Source: Streptomyces lanatus
GTDB taxonomy: Bacteria; Actinomycetota; Actinomycetes; Streptomycetales; Streptomycetaceae
Length of the DNA stretch: 64,000 bases
Assembly (NCBI RefSeq): GCF_014655715.1
Contig: NZ_BNBM01000001.1
Coordinates: forward strand, 436,742-500,741
Direction: 5' to 3'
Part shown: positions 33,645-43,661 of the stretch, one piece after another
Numbering within the stretch: position 1 is the stretch's first letter
Layout of the letters: each line of letters opens with the position of its first letter
Position numbers and translations under genes: made by a program
Notes under the pieces: model-generated
Told to the model about the DNA's origin: nothing
Database searches by the model: none
The model's input: only the letters and a program-made list of their open reading frames with translations

Positions 33645-35363
33645 CTACGACAACGGCGGATACGCGTTCTGCATCAACTGCTGGAACTGCGCAGAGAACC
33701 AGTGCCCCGACAGCGGAGCGTTCGGCAGCGCACCGGACATGTTGTTGCCATTGCGCGGATTACCCGTGTACGTCGGATCGCACATCCGGTCGAAGCCCTT
33801 GCCCTCGTCGTTCGGGATCTCCGAGCTGGCGCCGTCGGACTCACCCGGAGGCTTGATCCAGACGTAGGCGTCGATGCCCGCCGCCGGGGCGGCCTGCGGC
33901 CGCTCGCCGAGCCCGGCCCCCGACTGGTTGCACCAGTTGCCGACGTGGATGCGCCGGTCGTAGCGCCCGCCGTTGACATAGGTGTCGACGTCGGTCGTGG
34001 CCCCCGGACCGGCGGGCCGGGCAGAGCCACCCCACCCGTTCCGCGATGTGTCGATCAGCATGCCGATACCGGAGTTGAAGCCGGTGGTCACCAGCTGCTG
34101 GCGGAAGGCCTGCGCGAAGGACAGCTCGTCGGTGTACCGGTTCCAGTCGACCCACTTCGACTCACGGACGGACTTGCCGCCGACGGAGTCGTTGATGGTG
34201 AAGTTGTTCTCCTTCAGCGCGCTGTAGTTCGCCGTGTTGGCGATGAACCCGTGCACGTCGTTCATGGTGGCGCCCTCGGAGGTGGCCGCCTCCTTCATCA
34301 CCGTGGCGCTGGGGGCGAAGTTGTCGTCCCAGCCGATCCAGCCGTGGTGGCCGGCGTCGATGTAGTTGTAGACGTTGGCCACGTCACCGAGCTTGTTGAG
34401 GGCGTAGCCGACGCCCTTCTGGTAGTTGCCGTTGGCCTTCATCACATCGCACTGGGGCGTGGCGGTGGGACGGCTGCCGGTGTTGGTGACGAGGTTGGGC
34501 AGGGAGTCGATCTCGATCGTGGTGACGATCCGCAGCGCGGCGTACTTGGGGTCGGCGAGGATCGCGGCGATCGGGTCGATGTACTCGGTCTTGTACCGGC
34601 CGAGCTCGGTCGGGCCGAGCTCGCCGTTGGAGGCGAGGGCGGCGCAGTCGCGGCCCGGCAGGTTGTAGATGACCAGCTGGACGACGAGTTCGCCGGAGCC
34701 CTTCTGGGTCAGGGCCTCGTCGAGGTGGTCGCGCAGGCCCATGCCGCCGTTGACGCCGTTGATCGCGGCGATCCGGTCCAGCCAGACGCCGGTCGGCTGG
34801 CTGGCGATCCGGCTTCCGCCCGGCTCGGCGGCGGCCTTCGCGGACCATTCCGGGTTCACATACACCTTGGCGCCGGAGTACGGGTTGTCGACCTTGGGGC
34901 CGGTGGGGTCGGGGTCCGGCGGATCGGTGGGGCCGCCACCGCCGTCGTCGACGTTGCAGGTCACGCCGTCGAGGGTGAAGGTGGCGGGGATGGCGTTGCT
35001 GCCGCTGTAAGTGCCCTGGAAGCCGAAGCTGACCGAACCTCCGGTCGCCAGCGTGGCGTTGTAGGTCTCATTGGCCGCGGTGACATCGGCGCCGCTCTGG
35101 CCGATCTTCGCGTTCCAGCCGCTGGTGACCTTCTGGTTGCCGGCGTACGACCACTTCACCGACCAGTTCGACTTGGCGGCGCCCTGGTTGGTGACGGTGA
35201 CGGCGGCGGTGAAGCCGGTGTCCCACTGGTTCTGCACCTTGTAGTCGACGGTGCAGGGCACGGCGGCCGTGCCGATTCCGCCGGGGTCCGCGGCGAGCGC
35301 GGTTCCCGAGGCCCCGGCGACCAGCGCCAGGGCGGCGAGCATCGCTGTTCTGGTACGACTCAT
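33645..35363 (-). CDS. Secreted cellobiohydrolase, CBM2-GH6
   Basis: 572 residues. A signal peptide (about 1-24) is followed by a CBM2 cellulose-binding module (about 33-137), a Gly/Pro/Asp linker with DPPDPDPTG and a GH6 catalytic domain (about 158-572). The catalytic acid lies in NLPGRDCAALASNGEL; the tunnel residues are in YIDAGHHGWIGW and in GSARPAGPGA. GH6 enzymes of this length release cellobiose from the non-reducing ends of cellulose. It is divergent from GH48, with imperfect and perfect CebR-type boxes between them. Confidence 0.93.
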   Translation of the reverse strand: MSRTRTAMLAALALVAGASGTALAADPGGIGTAAVPCTVDYKVQNQWDTGFTAAVTVTNQGAAKSNWSVKWSYAGNQKVTSGWNAKIGQSGADVTAANETYNATLATGGSVSFGFQGTYSGSNAIPATFTLDGVTCNVDDGGGGPTDPPDPDPTGPKVDNPYSGAKVYVNPEWSAKAAAEPGGSRIASQPTGVWLDRIAAINGVNGGMGLRDHLDEALTQKGSGELVVQLVIYNLPGRDCAALASNGELGPTELGRYKTEYIDPIAAILADPKYAALRIVTTIEIDSLPNLVTNTGSRPTATPQCDVMKANGNYQKGVGYALNKLGDVANVYNYIDAGHHGWIGWDDNFAPSATVMKEAATSEGATMNDVHGFIANTANYSALKENNFTINDSVGGKSVRESKWVDWNRYTDELSFAQAFRQQLVTTGFNSGIGMLIDTSRNGWGGSARPAGPGATTDVDTYVNGGRYDRRIHVGNWCNQSGAGLGERPQAAPAAGIDAYVWIKPPGESDGASSEIPNDEGKGFDRMCDPTYTGNPRNGNNMSGALPNAPLSGHWFSAQFQQLMQNAYPPLS

Positions 35364-35730
35364 GAGTGCGGGTTCCTTCTTGGTTGCGGGTGCTGACGGT
35401 TCGTCCGTGCAGGGCGCGCAAGAGGCAAGGAGGAGGTGCCGACGACGGCTAAAAGTACTGAACGTGAGGGGTGTCGCATGAGCGACTCCTTGCAGCTCCG
35501 GCGCGTCGTGACGGACGCGTCGACTGATGGAATCGCTCCCACTGGTGCTTTTGAAGTTAGCGCCAAGTGACGGTAAAGGACAGGGGAGTTACTGACTTTT
35601 GCTCAACTGAACTCATCGAATCTTTTCGACTCTTCAAGCACCTTGACCCCTTGCACCCCCGTCCCCACTATGGGAGCGCTCCCACTGGTTCAAGCCTTGA
35701 CTTCTCCGAGCCGCAAGGAGGAACCAGCAC
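35364..35730. promoter_or_regulatory. Divergent cellulase promoter region with CebR-type boxes
   Basis: This 367-bp gap carries no gene. It holds a perfect 14-bp palindrome TGGGAGCGCTCCCA (35671-35684), the known consensus of the cellobiose-responsive repressor CebR, 47 bp before the GH48 start. An imperfect box TGGAATCGCTCCCA (35528-35541, two mismatches) lies on the GH6 side. An AAGGAGG-type ribosome-binding site is seen at the GH48 start. Confidence 0.85.
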
Positions 35731-38646
35731 GTGCATCCCCCACGCAGACGCAGAGCCGTACGAAGGTTCTGGACGGCCGCAGTCGCGGCCCTCGCTCTTC
35801 CCTTGACGATGCTGGGCACGGGTTCGACACCCGCGCAGGCAGCGGCGGTTCAGTGCAGTGTCGACTACAAGACCAATGACTGGGGCTCCGGCTTCACCGC
35901 GGAGCTGACGCTCACCAACCGCGGTACGGACGTCATCGACGGCTGGACCCTGACGTACGGCTACACGGGCAACCAGAAGCTCGGCAACGGCTGGAACGGC
36001 ACCTGGTCGCAGTCCGGTCAGACGGTCACCGTGAAGGATGCCGGCCACAACGGGCGGATCGCCGCCGGTGCCGCGGTCTCCACCGGTGCGCAGTTCACCT
36101 ACAGCGGCAGCAATGCCGCGCCCACGAACTTCGCCATCAACGGCACGAGTTGCACGGGCGCCCACCAACCCCCCATCACCGTGCTGACCAGCCCGGCGGC
36201 GGGCGCCGTCTACTCGCAGGGCGACGCCGTCCCGCTCGCGGCCACCGCGGCCGCCGCGGACAACGCGACCATCGGCAAGGTGGAGTTCTACGACGACACC
36301 ACGCTGCTGGGCACCGACACCACGGCGCCGTACGCGCTCTCGGTCTCCAGCTTGACCGTGGGCAGTCATTCGCTGCTGGCCAAGGCGTACGACAGCCTGG
36401 GCGCATCCGCGGAGTCCACACCGGTCGGCGTCACGGTCGCCTCGGGTCCCGCCGTGGTGGCCACACCGGCCCAACTCCCCATCCAGCAGGGCAAGTCGGC
36501 GACCTATGACGTGAAGCTGTCAACGCAGCCTTCGGCCAACGTCACCGTCTCCACCGCCCGGGCGAGCGGCAACACGGGCCTGTCGGTGACCGGCGGCGCC
36601 TCGCTCACCTTCACGCCCTCGAACTGGAACACCGCCCAGAAGGTCACCATCGCAGCCGGCAGCTCCGGCACCGGCGCGGCGACCTTCGAGTCGACGGCCG
36701 GCGGGCACGCCAAGGCGTCGGTGACGGTCACCCAGATCGCGGCGACGAAGGCGTACGACGCCCGCTTCCTGGAGCTGTACGGCAAGATCACCAACCCGGC
36801 GAACGGCTACTTCTCGCCCGAGGGCATCCCCTACCACTCGGTCGAGACGCTGATCGTCGAGGCGCCGGACCACGGTCATGAGACCACGTCGGAGGCCTAC
36901 AGCTACCTTCTCTGGCTGCAGGCGATGTACGGCAAGGTCACGGGCGACTGGTCCAAGTTCAACGGGGCCTGGGACATCATGGAGAAGTACATGATCCCGA
37001 CCCACGCCGACCAGCCGACGAACTCCTTCTACAACGCCTCGAAGCCGGCGACGTACGCGCCCGAGCTGGACACGCCCAACGAGTACCCGGCGAAGCTCGA
37101 CTCGTCGGTCTCCGTCGGCTCGGACCCCATCGCCGGTGAGCTGAAGAGCGCGTACGGCACCGACGACGTCTACGGCATGCACTGGCTGCAGGACGTCGAC
37201 AACGTCTACGGGTACGGCAATTCGCCGGGCAAGTGCGAGGCGGGGCCGGGTGACACCGGGCCGTCGTACATCAACACCTTCCAGCGCGGCGCGCAGGAAT
37301 CGGTGTGGGAGACGGTGCCGCAGCCGACGTGCGACCAGTTCAAGTACGGCGGCAGGAACGGCTACCTGGACCTCTTCACCGGTGACGCGTCGTACGCCAA
37401 GCAGTGGAAGTTCACCAACGCCCCGGACGCCGACGCCCGTGCGGTGCAGGCCGCGTACTGGGCGGACAAGTGGGCCGACGAGCAGGGCAAGGGCGGCGAC
37501 ATCTCCGCGACCGTGTCCAAGGCTGCGAAGATGGGCGACTATCTGCGGTACGCGATGTACGACAAGTACTTCAAGAAGATCGGCAGTTGCGTGGGGCCGT
37601 CCAGCTGCCCGGCCGGCACCGGCAAGGACGCCTCGCACTATCTGCTCTCCTGGTACTACGCCTGGGGCGGCGCCACCGACACCTCGGCGGGCTGGGCCTG
37701 GCGCATCGGCTCCAGCCATACGCACGGGGGTTACCAGAACCCGATGGCGGCGTACGCGCTGAGCTCGTACGCGGATCTGAAGCCCAAGTCGGCGACGGGG
37801 CAGGCGGATTGGGCCAAGTCCCTGGAGCGGCAGATCGAGTTCTATCGCTGGCTGCAGTCCAGCGAGGGCGCGATCGCGGGCGGGGCGACCAACAGCTGGG
37901 CGGGCCGGTACGCGACACCGCCCACCGGCAGGTCGACCTTCTACGGCATGTACTACGACCAGCAGCCCGTCTACCACGACCCGCCGTCCAACCAGTGGTT
38001 CGGCTTCCAGGCGTGGTCGATGGAGCGGGTGGCCGAGTACTACCAGCAGACGGGGAACGCGTCCGCGAAGGCCGTCCTCGACAAGTGGGTCGACTGGGCA
38101 CTGTCCGAGACGACCGTCAACCCTGACGGGACGTACCGGATTCCGTCGACGCTTCAGTGGTCGGGGCAGCCGGACACCTGGAACGCTTCAAGTCCGGGTG
38201 CGAACAACGGACTTCATGTCACCGTCGCCGACTACACCAACGACGTCGGTGTGACGGCCGCGTACGCCAAGACCCTGACGTACTACGCGGACCGCTCCGG
38301 TGACACGCAGGCCGCCACCACGGCCAAGGCGCTCCTCGACGGCATGTGGGGCAACTACCAGGACGCCCTCGGGATCGCCGTCCCGGAGAACCGCGCCGAC
38401 TACAACCGCTTCGACGACGCGATCTACATCCCGTCCGGCTGGACCGGCACCATGCCGAACGGCGACGCGATCAGCTCGTCGTCGACCTTCGACTCCATCC
38501 GGTCGTTCTATGAGGACGATCCGGCCTGGTCGAAGATCGAGGCATATCTGGCCGGCGGCGCGGTGCCGTCGTTCACGTACCACCGGTTCTGGGCCCAGGC
38601 GGACATCGCCCTGGCCATGGGCTCGTACGCGGAGCTCCTCGAATAA
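35731..38646 (+). CDS. Secreted exocellulase, CBM2-Ig-like-GH48
   Basis: 971 residues. A signal peptide with an Arg-rich n-region (about 1-38) is followed by CBM2 (about 40-138), an Ig-like domain (about 146-235, starting [20 protein letters not shown]), a second beta-sandwich (about 240-340) and the GH48 domain (about 350-970). GH48 landmarks include [35 protein letters not shown] and [18 protein letters not shown]48 enzymes act from the reducing ends of cellulose and work together with GH6. A perfect CebR box lies in its promoter. Confidence 0.95.
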   Translation: MHPPRRRRAVRRFWTAAVAALALPLTMLGTGSTPAQAAAVQCSVDYKTNDWGSGFTAELTLTNRGTDVIDGWTLTYGYTGNQKLGNGWNGTWSQSGQTVTVKDAGHNGRIAAGAAVSTGAQFTYSGSNAAPTNFAINGTSCTGAHQPPITVLTSPAAGAVYSQGDAVPLAATAAAADNATIGKVEFYDDTTLLGTDTTAPYALSVSSLTVGSHSLLAKAYDSLGASAESTPVGVTVASGPAVVATPAQLPIQQGKSATYDVKLSTQPSANVTVSTARASGNTGLSVTGGASLTFTPSNWNTAQKVTIAAGSSGTGAATFESTAGGHAKASVTVTQIAATKAYDARFLELYGKITNPANGYFSPEGIPYHSVETLIVEAPDHGHETTSEAYSYLLWLQAMYGKVTGDWSKFNGAWDIMEKYMIPTHADQPTNSFYNASKPATYAPELDTPNEYPAKLDSSVSVGSDPIAGELKSAYGTDDVYGMHWLQDVDNVYGYGNSPGKCEAGPGDTGPSYINTFQRGAQESVWETVPQPTCDQFKYGGRNGYLDLFTGDASYAKQWKFTNAPDADARAVQAAYWADKWADEQGKGGDISATVSKAAKMGDYLRYAMYDKYFKKIGSCVGPSSCPAGTGKDASHYLLSWYYAWGGATDTSAGWAWRIGSSHTHGGYQNPMAAYALSSYADLKPKSATGQADWAKSLERQIEFYRWLQSSEGAIAGGATNSWAGRYATPPTGRSTFYGMYYDQQPVYHDPPSNQWFGFQAWSMERVAEYYQQTGNASAKAVLDKWVDWALSETTVNPDGTYRIPSTLQWSGQPDTWNASSPGANNGLHVTVADYTNDVGVTAAYAKTLTYYADRSGDTQAATTAKALLDGMWGNYQDALGIAVPENRADYNRFDDAIYIPSGWTGTMPNGDAISSSSTFDSIRSFYEDDPAWSKIEAYLAGGAVPSFTYHRFWAQADIALAMGSYAELLE

Positions 38647-38673
38647 GTCCCCGCTGACGCTCTGCGTACAGCG

Positions 38674-38708
38674 CCGGGCGACCCCCCTCCCGCACGGGGG
38701 TCGCCCGG
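38674..38708 (+). terminator. Hairpin terminator between GH48 and GH74
   Basis: Arms CCGGGCGACCCCC (38674-38686) and GGGGGTCGCCCGG (38696-38708) pair perfectly over 13 bp with a 9-base loop, 28 bp after the GH48 stop. GH74 therefore probably has its own promoter. Confidence 0.8.
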
Positions 38709-38726
38709 CTGTCGCCGTACCGAATA

Positions 38727-38738
38727 GCAAGCGCTTGC
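38727..38738. promoter_or_regulatory. LacI-type palindrome before GH74
   Basis: GCAAGCGCTTGC is a perfect 12-bp palindrome with the central CG step typical of LacI-family operators, 21 bp upstream of the GTG. It is clearly different from the CebR box, so another sugar regulator may control the xyloglucanase. Confidence 0.6.
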
Positions 38739-38758
38739 CAAAGGAGAGGACCCCCACC

Positions 38759-41416
38759 GTGCGAAGAACACGCATCCTCACGGCCGCGCTGGCCCTCGCG
38801 GCCGGTCTCCTCGCGGGCACCCCACCCGCACTCGCCGCCGACGCGTCGACGGACGTGTCGATCACCGCCGACACCTACACCTGGAAGAACGCCCGCATAG
38901 ACGGCGGCGGTTTCGTGCCCGGCATCGTCTTCAACCGCAAGGAGAAGAACCTCGCCTACGCCCGTACCGACATCGGCGGCGCCTACCGCTGGCAGCAGTC
39001 GTCGAAGACCTGGACGCCGCTGCTGGACTCGGTCGGGTGGGACGACTGGGGGCACACCGGGGTGGTGAGTCTGGCGTCGGACTCCGTGGACCCGGACAAG
39101 GTGTACGCGGCGGTCGGGACGTACACCAACTCCTGGGACCCGGGCAACGGTGCCGTGATGCGATCCGCCGACCGGGGCGCCAGCTGGCAGAAGGCCGCGC
39201 TGCCTTTCAAGCTGGGCGGCAACATGCCAGGACGTGGCATGGGTGAGCGGCTCGCGGTCGACCCGAACCGCAACAGCGTGCTGTATCTGGGCGCGCCCAG
39301 CGGCAAGGGCCTATGGCGGTCGACGGACTCCGGGGCCTCCTGGTCGCAGGTGGCGAACTTCCCCAACGTCGGCAACTACGTGCAGGATCCGAGCGACACC
39401 AGCGGGTACGCCAGCGACAACCAGGGCATCGTCTGGGTCACGTTCGGCGAGTCCACGGGGACGGCCGGGAACGCGACCAGGACGATCTACGTCGGGGTCG
39501 CCGACAAGGACAACGCCGTGTACCGGTCGACGGACGCGGGGGCGACCTGGTCACGGGTCGCCGGGCAGCCGACGGGATATCTGGCGCACAAGGGTGTCCT
39601 GGACGCGGCGAACGGCTACCTCTATCTCGCCTACAGCGACAAGGGCGGGCCGTACGACGGCGGCAAGGGCCGGCTGTGGCGGTACGCGACGGCGACCGGC
39701 GCCTGGACCGACATCAGCCCGGTCGCAGAGGCCGACACCTACTACGGCTTCGCCGGTCTGACCGTCGACCGCCAGAAACCGGGCACGGTGATGGCGACGG
39801 CATACAGCTCCTGGTGGCCGGACACCCAGATCTTCCGCTCGACGGACAGCGGCGGGACCTGGACGAAGGCGTGGGACTACACGTCGTACCCCGACCGCGC
39901 CAACCGATACACCATGGACGTCTCGTCCTCACCCTGGCTGACCTGGGGCGCGAACCCGTCACCGCCCGAGCAGACACCCAAGCTCGGCTGGATGACGGAG
40001 GCGCTGGAGATCGACCCGTTCGACTCGAACCGGATGATGTACGGGACCGGTGCGACGATCTACGGCACCGAGGATCTGACGAACTGGGACAGCGGAAGTC
40101 GGTTCACCATCAGGCCGATGGTGCAGGGCCTGGAGGAGACGGCGGTCAACGACCTCGCCTCTCCCCCGTCCGGCGCCCCGCTCCTCAGCGCCCTCGGCGA
40201 CGTCGGCGGCTTCCGGCACACCGACCTCACCAAGGTCCCGCCGATGATGTTCACCCAGCCGAACTTCACCACGACGACGAGTCTCGACTTCGCCGAGTCC
40301 AGTCCCAGTACGGTGGTCAGAGTGGGCGATCTGGACTCCGGGCCGCACATCGTGTTCTCGACCGACAACGGCGCCAACTGGTTCGCGGGGACCGACCCTT
40401 CGGGCGTCAGCGGCGGCGGTACGGTCGCGGCGGCGTCGGACGGGAGCCGGTTCGTGTGGAGCCCCGCCGGTGCGGGTGTGCAGTACACGACGGGGTTCGG
40501 TAACTCGTGGGCCGCTTCCAGCGGCATACCGGCCGGGGCGGTCGTCGAGTCCGACCGGGTGGACCCTAAGACCTTCTACGGCTTCAAGTCCGGGAAGTTC
40601 TACGTCAGTTCGGACGGGGGCGCGACCTTCACCGCGTCCTCCGCGACCGGGCTGCCGAGCGGGGACAGCGTCCGCTTCAAGGCGCTGCCCGGTGTGAAGG
40701 GCGAGGTGTGGCTGGCGGGCGGTGCGCCGGACGGGGCGTACGGGCTGTGGCACTCGACCGACGCGGGTGCCTCCTTCACCAAGCTCGCCGGCGTCGAGCA
40801 GGCCGACACCGTCGGCTTCGGCAAGGCGGCGCCTGGAGCGTCGTACCAGACGCTCTACACCAGCGCGAAGATCGGCGGCGTACGCGGCATCTTCCGCTCC
40901 ACCGACAAGGGCGCGAGTTGGACCCGTATCAACGACGATGCCCATCAGTGGGGTTGGACGGGGGCGGCGATCACGGGTGATCCGCGGGTGTACGGGCGGG
41001 TATATGTGTCGACGAACGGTCGTGGGGTCGTCTACGGCGACACGGCGGACGGCGGGACGACGGATCCGGACCCGGACCCGGACCCGGACCCGACCGGCGC
41101 CTGCTCGGTGACGTACAAGGTCACCAATCAGTGGTCCGGCGGCTTCCAGGCGGATGTGCAGCTGTCCAACATCGGCTCCGGCGCCTGGAACGGCTGGTCG
41201 CTCGGGTGGTCCTTCGCGGACGGGCAGAAGGTGACGCAGGTGTGGAACGCCGAGTACACGCAGTCGGGTTCGGCGGTGACCGCGAAGAACGTCGGCTGGA
41301 ACGGCAATGTCGCGGCTGGGGCGTCCGTGAGCTTCGGGTTCACGGGGAGCTGGTCGGGGGCGAACGCGAGACCTACGGCGTTCCGGCTCGGTGAGCAGAG
41401 CTGCACGGTGGGCTGA
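38759..41416 (+). CDS. Secreted xyloglucanase, GH74-CBM2
   Basis: 885 residues from the GTG at 38759, preceded by AAGGAGAGGA. A signal peptide (about 1-28) precedes two seven-bladed propellers of GH74 (YTWKNARIDGGGFVPGIVFN, ARTDIGGAYRW, YGFAGLTVDRQKPGTVMATA, LLSALGDVGGFRH). A (Asp-Pro)n linker is encoded by four perfect GGACCC repeats at 41068-41091. The C-terminal 100 residues are a CBM2 (ACSVTYKVTNQWSGGFQADV). GH74 enzymes cut xyloglucan, the hemicellulose that coats cellulose. Confidence 0.93.
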   Translation: MRRTRILTAALALAAGLLAGTPPALAADASTDVSITADTYTWKNARIDGGGFVPGIVFNRKEKNLAYARTDIGGAYRWQQSSKTWTPLLDSVGWDDWGHTGVVSLASDSVDPDKVYAAVGTYTNSWDPGNGAVMRSADRGASWQKAALPFKLGGNMPGRGMGERLAVDPNRNSVLYLGAPSGKGLWRSTDSGASWSQVANFPNVGNYVQDPSDTSGYASDNQGIVWVTFGESTGTAGNATRTIYVGVADKDNAVYRSTDAGATWSRVAGQPTGYLAHKGVLDAANGYLYLAYSDKGGPYDGGKGRLWRYATATGAWTDISPVAEADTYYGFAGLTVDRQKPGTVMATAYSSWWPDTQIFRSTDSGGTWTKAWDYTSYPDRANRYTMDVSSSPWLTWGANPSPPEQTPKLGWMTEALEIDPFDSNRMMYGTGATIYGTEDLTNWDSGSRFTIRPMVQGLEETAVNDLASPPSGAPLLSALGDVGGFRHTDLTKVPPMMFTQPNFTTTTSLDFAESSPSTVVRVGDLDSGPHIVFSTDNGANWFAGTDPSGVSGGGTVAAASDGSRFVWSPAGAGVQYTTGFGNSWAASSGIPAGAVVESDRVDPKTFYGFKSGKFYVSSDGGATFTASSATGLPSGDSVRFKALPGVKGEVWLAGGAPDGAYGLWHSTDAGASFTKLAGVEQADTVGFGKAAPGASYQTLYTSAKIGGVRGIFRSTDKGASWTRINDDAHQWGWTGAAITGDPRVYGRVYVSTNGRGVVYGDTADGGTTDPDPDPDPDPTGACSVTYKVTNQWSGGFQADVQLSNIGSGAWNGWSLGWSFADGQKVTQVWNAEYTQSGSAVTAKNVGWNGNVAAGASVSFGFTGSWSGANARPTAFRLGEQSCTVG

Positions 41417-41420
41417 GGTG

Positions 41421-43157
41421 TCACCGGCCGCCGCGGCCGCGGATCAGTGACGCGGCCGCGGCGGCCAGGGACATCGCGATCGCGAGGGAGAAGACCACGA
41501 CCAGGCCGTCGTGGAAGGGCTGGGAGATCAGGTTGGGGAAGAACTCCCGCCCGGTGAGGTGTGCGGCGTTGTCCGGCGGGAGGCCTCCGAGGATGGTGCC
41601 GCCGAGCAGATGCTGGATGGGGTTGTAGCCCAGGAACGCGGCGAACAGGACGCCGACCGGTGGGAGTCCGGCCACCGCGTGCGCCGCGTCGGCCGGGACG
41701 CCTTGCGCCGTCAGCCCTGAGGTCAGCGTCTGCGGCAGGGAGCCGGAGAGCCCGGCGACCATGAGGGAGAAGAAGACGCCCATCGACAGGACCATGCCCG
41801 CGTTCTGGAAGGTGGCGCGCATCCCGGAGGCGGCGCCGCGTGCCTCGGCCGGCACGCTGGACATGATGATCGAGGTGTTGGGCGCGGCGAAGAGGCCGCC
41901 GCCGAGGCCGTTGAGGAAGGCCAGGAGTGCGAAGAGCCCGTAGGCGAAGTCCGTCGGCAGGGCGAGCAGCCCGGCGAAGGACCCGGCCATCACCACAAAT
42001 CCGGCGGCGGCGAACAGCCTCGCCCCGTACTTGTCCGACAGATAGCCCGACACCGGCCCGGCGACCAGGAAGCCCACGGTCAGCGGCAGCATGTAGATGC
42101 CCGCCCACAGCGGGGTGTCGGCGTAGTCGTAGCCGTGCAGGGGCAGCCAGATGCCCTGGAGCCAGATGATCAGCATGAACTGGAGCCCGCCGCGTGCGAT
42201 GGAGCCGAGCAGCGCGGCGAGGTTGCCGCCCGCGAATGCCGCGTCGCGGAAGAGCCGTAGCGGGAACATGGGTTCGGCGACCTTGGTCTCGATCACGCAG
42301 AACAGCGCGAGTACTGCGACGCCGCCGATCAGCCCGGCCAGCACCCAGGGGTTGGTCCAGCCCATGGTGTGGCCGCCGTAGGGCTGGATGCCGTAGGTGA
42401 TGCCTGCGAGCAGCGCGGTCAGGCCGACGGCGAAGGTGAGGTTGCCCCACCAGTCCATCCGGCCGGGTGTGCGGACGCCGGTCTCGTGCAGGGACTTGTA
42501 TGCCCACACCGTCCCGATGACGCCGATGGGCACGTTGACCCAGAAGACCGAGCGCCAGTTCCAGGTCACCAGGGCCCCGCCGAGCACCAGGCCGAGGAAC
42601 GATCCGGCGATGCCCGCGACCATGTTGACGCCGAGGGCCATGCCGCGCTGGCGGGCGGGGAAGGCGTCGGTGAGGATCGCCGCGGAGTTGGCCATCAGCA
42701 TGGCGCCGCCGACTGCCTGCGCTATGCGCCAGCCGATCAGCCACAGCGCCCCGCCCGCCCCCTGAAAGGGGTCGAGGGAGAGGATCACCGAGGTCACGGT
42801 GAAGATCAGGAATCCGGCGTTGTAGATACGGACCCGGCCCCACATGTCGCCGAGCCGCCCGAGGGCGACCACCAGTACCGCCGTGACCAGCATGTATCCC
42901 ATCAGCATCCACAGCAGATAGCTGACGTTGGCGGGCTGGAGCGGGTCGAGCCGGATGCCGGTGAAGATGCCCGGCAGGGAGATCAGCACGATCGAGCTGT
43001 TGATGGTGGCGAGCAGGATGCCGAGAGTGGTGTTGGTCAGGGCCACCCACTTGTAGCGGGGGTGGTCGGCGCCCATCCAAGCGGTACGGGTGCGCTTTCG
43101 GACGCCCTCGCCCCCAGCGCCGGTACCCGCGCGGTCAGTTGTCTCCTCGGTGGCCAT
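41421..43157 (-). CDS. MFS exporter of the DHA2 type
   Basis: 578 residues with about 14 hydrophobic segments. Signatures include ATINSSIVLISLPGIF near the N-terminus, motif A-like ALGRLGDMWGRVRIYNAG and motif C-like NMVAGIAGSFLGLVLGGALV. It is the likely target of the MarR gene that overlaps its 5' end by 23 bp. Drug or metabolite export is inferred from the family. Its last codons lie inside a perfect terminator hairpin. Confidence 0.92.
   Translation of the reverse strand: MATEETTDRAGTGAGGEGVRKRTRTAWMGADHPRYKWVALTNTTLGILLATINSSIVLISLPGIFTGIRLDPLQPANVSYLLWMLMGYMLVTAVLVVALGRLGDMWGRVRIYNAGFLIFTVTSVILSLDPFQGAGGALWLIGWRIAQAVGGAMLMANSAAILTDAFPARQRGMALGVNMVAGIAGSFLGLVLGGALVTWNWRSVFWVNVPIGVIGTVWAYKSLHETGVRTPGRMDWWGNLTFAVGLTALLAGITYGIQPYGGHTMGWTNPWVLAGLIGGVAVLALFCVIETKVAEPMFPLRLFRDAAFAGGNLAALLGSIARGGLQFMLIIWLQGIWLPLHGYDYADTPLWAGIYMLPLTVGFLVAGPVSGYLSDKYGARLFAAAGFVVMAGSFAGLLALPTDFAYGLFALLAFLNGLGGGLFAAPNTSIIMSSVPAEARGAASGMRATFQNAGMVLSMGVFFSLMVAGLSGSLPQTLTSGLTAQGVPADAAHAVAGLPPVGVLFAAFLGYNPIQHLLGGTILGGLPPDNAAHLTGREFFPNLISQPFHDGLVVVFSLAIAMSLAAAAASLIRGRGGR
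41426..41466. terminator. Terminator hairpin embedded in the 3' end of the MFS gene
   Basis: A perfect 16-bp stem (41426-41441 with 41451-41466, arm GGCCGCCGCGGCCGCG) with a 9-base loop starts 10 bp after the GH74 stop. It also covers codons close to the MFS C-terminus. It probably ends GH74 transcripts and may also shape the 3' end of the MFS transcript. Confidence 0.75.
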
Positions 43158-43626
43158 GGCCTGCTCTCTCCGCTGCGTTCACCATGCGCCGGACGAGTGG
43201 CAGGGCGGTGCCCATGGCCGCGCCCAGCGCTTGTCGTTCGTCCTCCGGGAGGGTGGCGAGCAGGCTGACCAGCCTCGCCTCCCGCTCCCGTCTGCGCTCG
43301 GCCAGCACCGTGCGCCCGGCGTCCGTGATGGCGACCAGGCTGACCCGCCCGTCGTCGGGATCACTGATCCGCGAGGCCAGCCCCTGCTGCTCCAGCCGCT
43401 GCACGAGCTGCGTCATCGACGGTTGGGCGACACCTTCCGCCGCCGCGAGCACGGTCAGCCGGGCCGGGCCCTCCCGCTCCAGCCGACCCAGCGTGGAGGC
43501 GGTCGTGAAGCTCATGCCCCGACGGTCCGCGAGGCTCCGGACCACGATCCCGGCGATCTCGGCCAGCGCGTGGGCCGTGTCTTCCGGCTGTTCCATTCCG
43601 TCCACACCCACAGTCGTATCACGCAC
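43135..43626 (-). CDS. MarR-family transcriptional regulator
   Basis: 163 residues if the GTG at 43626 is used; the ATG at 43596 (MEQPED) would give 153. The winged-helix region reads LAAAEGVAQPSMTQLVQRLEQQGL and SDPDDGRVSLVAITDAGR, typical of MarR. It overlaps the MFS exporter gene and probably represses this exporter operon. A palindrome at 43625-43636 covers the upstream start. Confidence 0.9.
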   Translation of the reverse strand: MRDTTVGVDGMEQPEDTAHALAEIAGIVVRSLADRRGMSFTTASTLGRLEREGPARLTVLAAAEGVAQPSMTQLVQRLEQQGLASRISDPDDGRVSLVAITDAGRTVLAERRREREARLVSLLATLPEDERQALGAAMGTALPLVRRMVNAAERAGHGHRGDN

Positions 43627-43636
43627 CTATATAGGT
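43625..43636. promoter_or_regulatory. MarR operator candidate ACCTATATAGGT
   Basis: A perfect 12-bp AT-rich palindrome sits right at the GTG start of the MarR gene, in an otherwise GC-rich region. A related half-site (GCCTATTAA) follows at 43638-43646. AT-rich palindromes are typical MarR sites. Confidence 0.65.
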
Positions 43637-43661
43637 TGCCTATTAAAAAGAGGGTAAGAGA

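Noticed and set aside
41068..41091. Four tandem GGACCC units, considered as a regulatory or satellite repeat
   Set aside because: They are in frame inside GH74 and encode the Asp-Pro linker, which explains them.
43625..43646. Nearby ACCTATATAGGT and GCCTATTAA considered as a phage attachment site
   Set aside because: There is no integrase or second copy in the window; a MarR operator explains it better.
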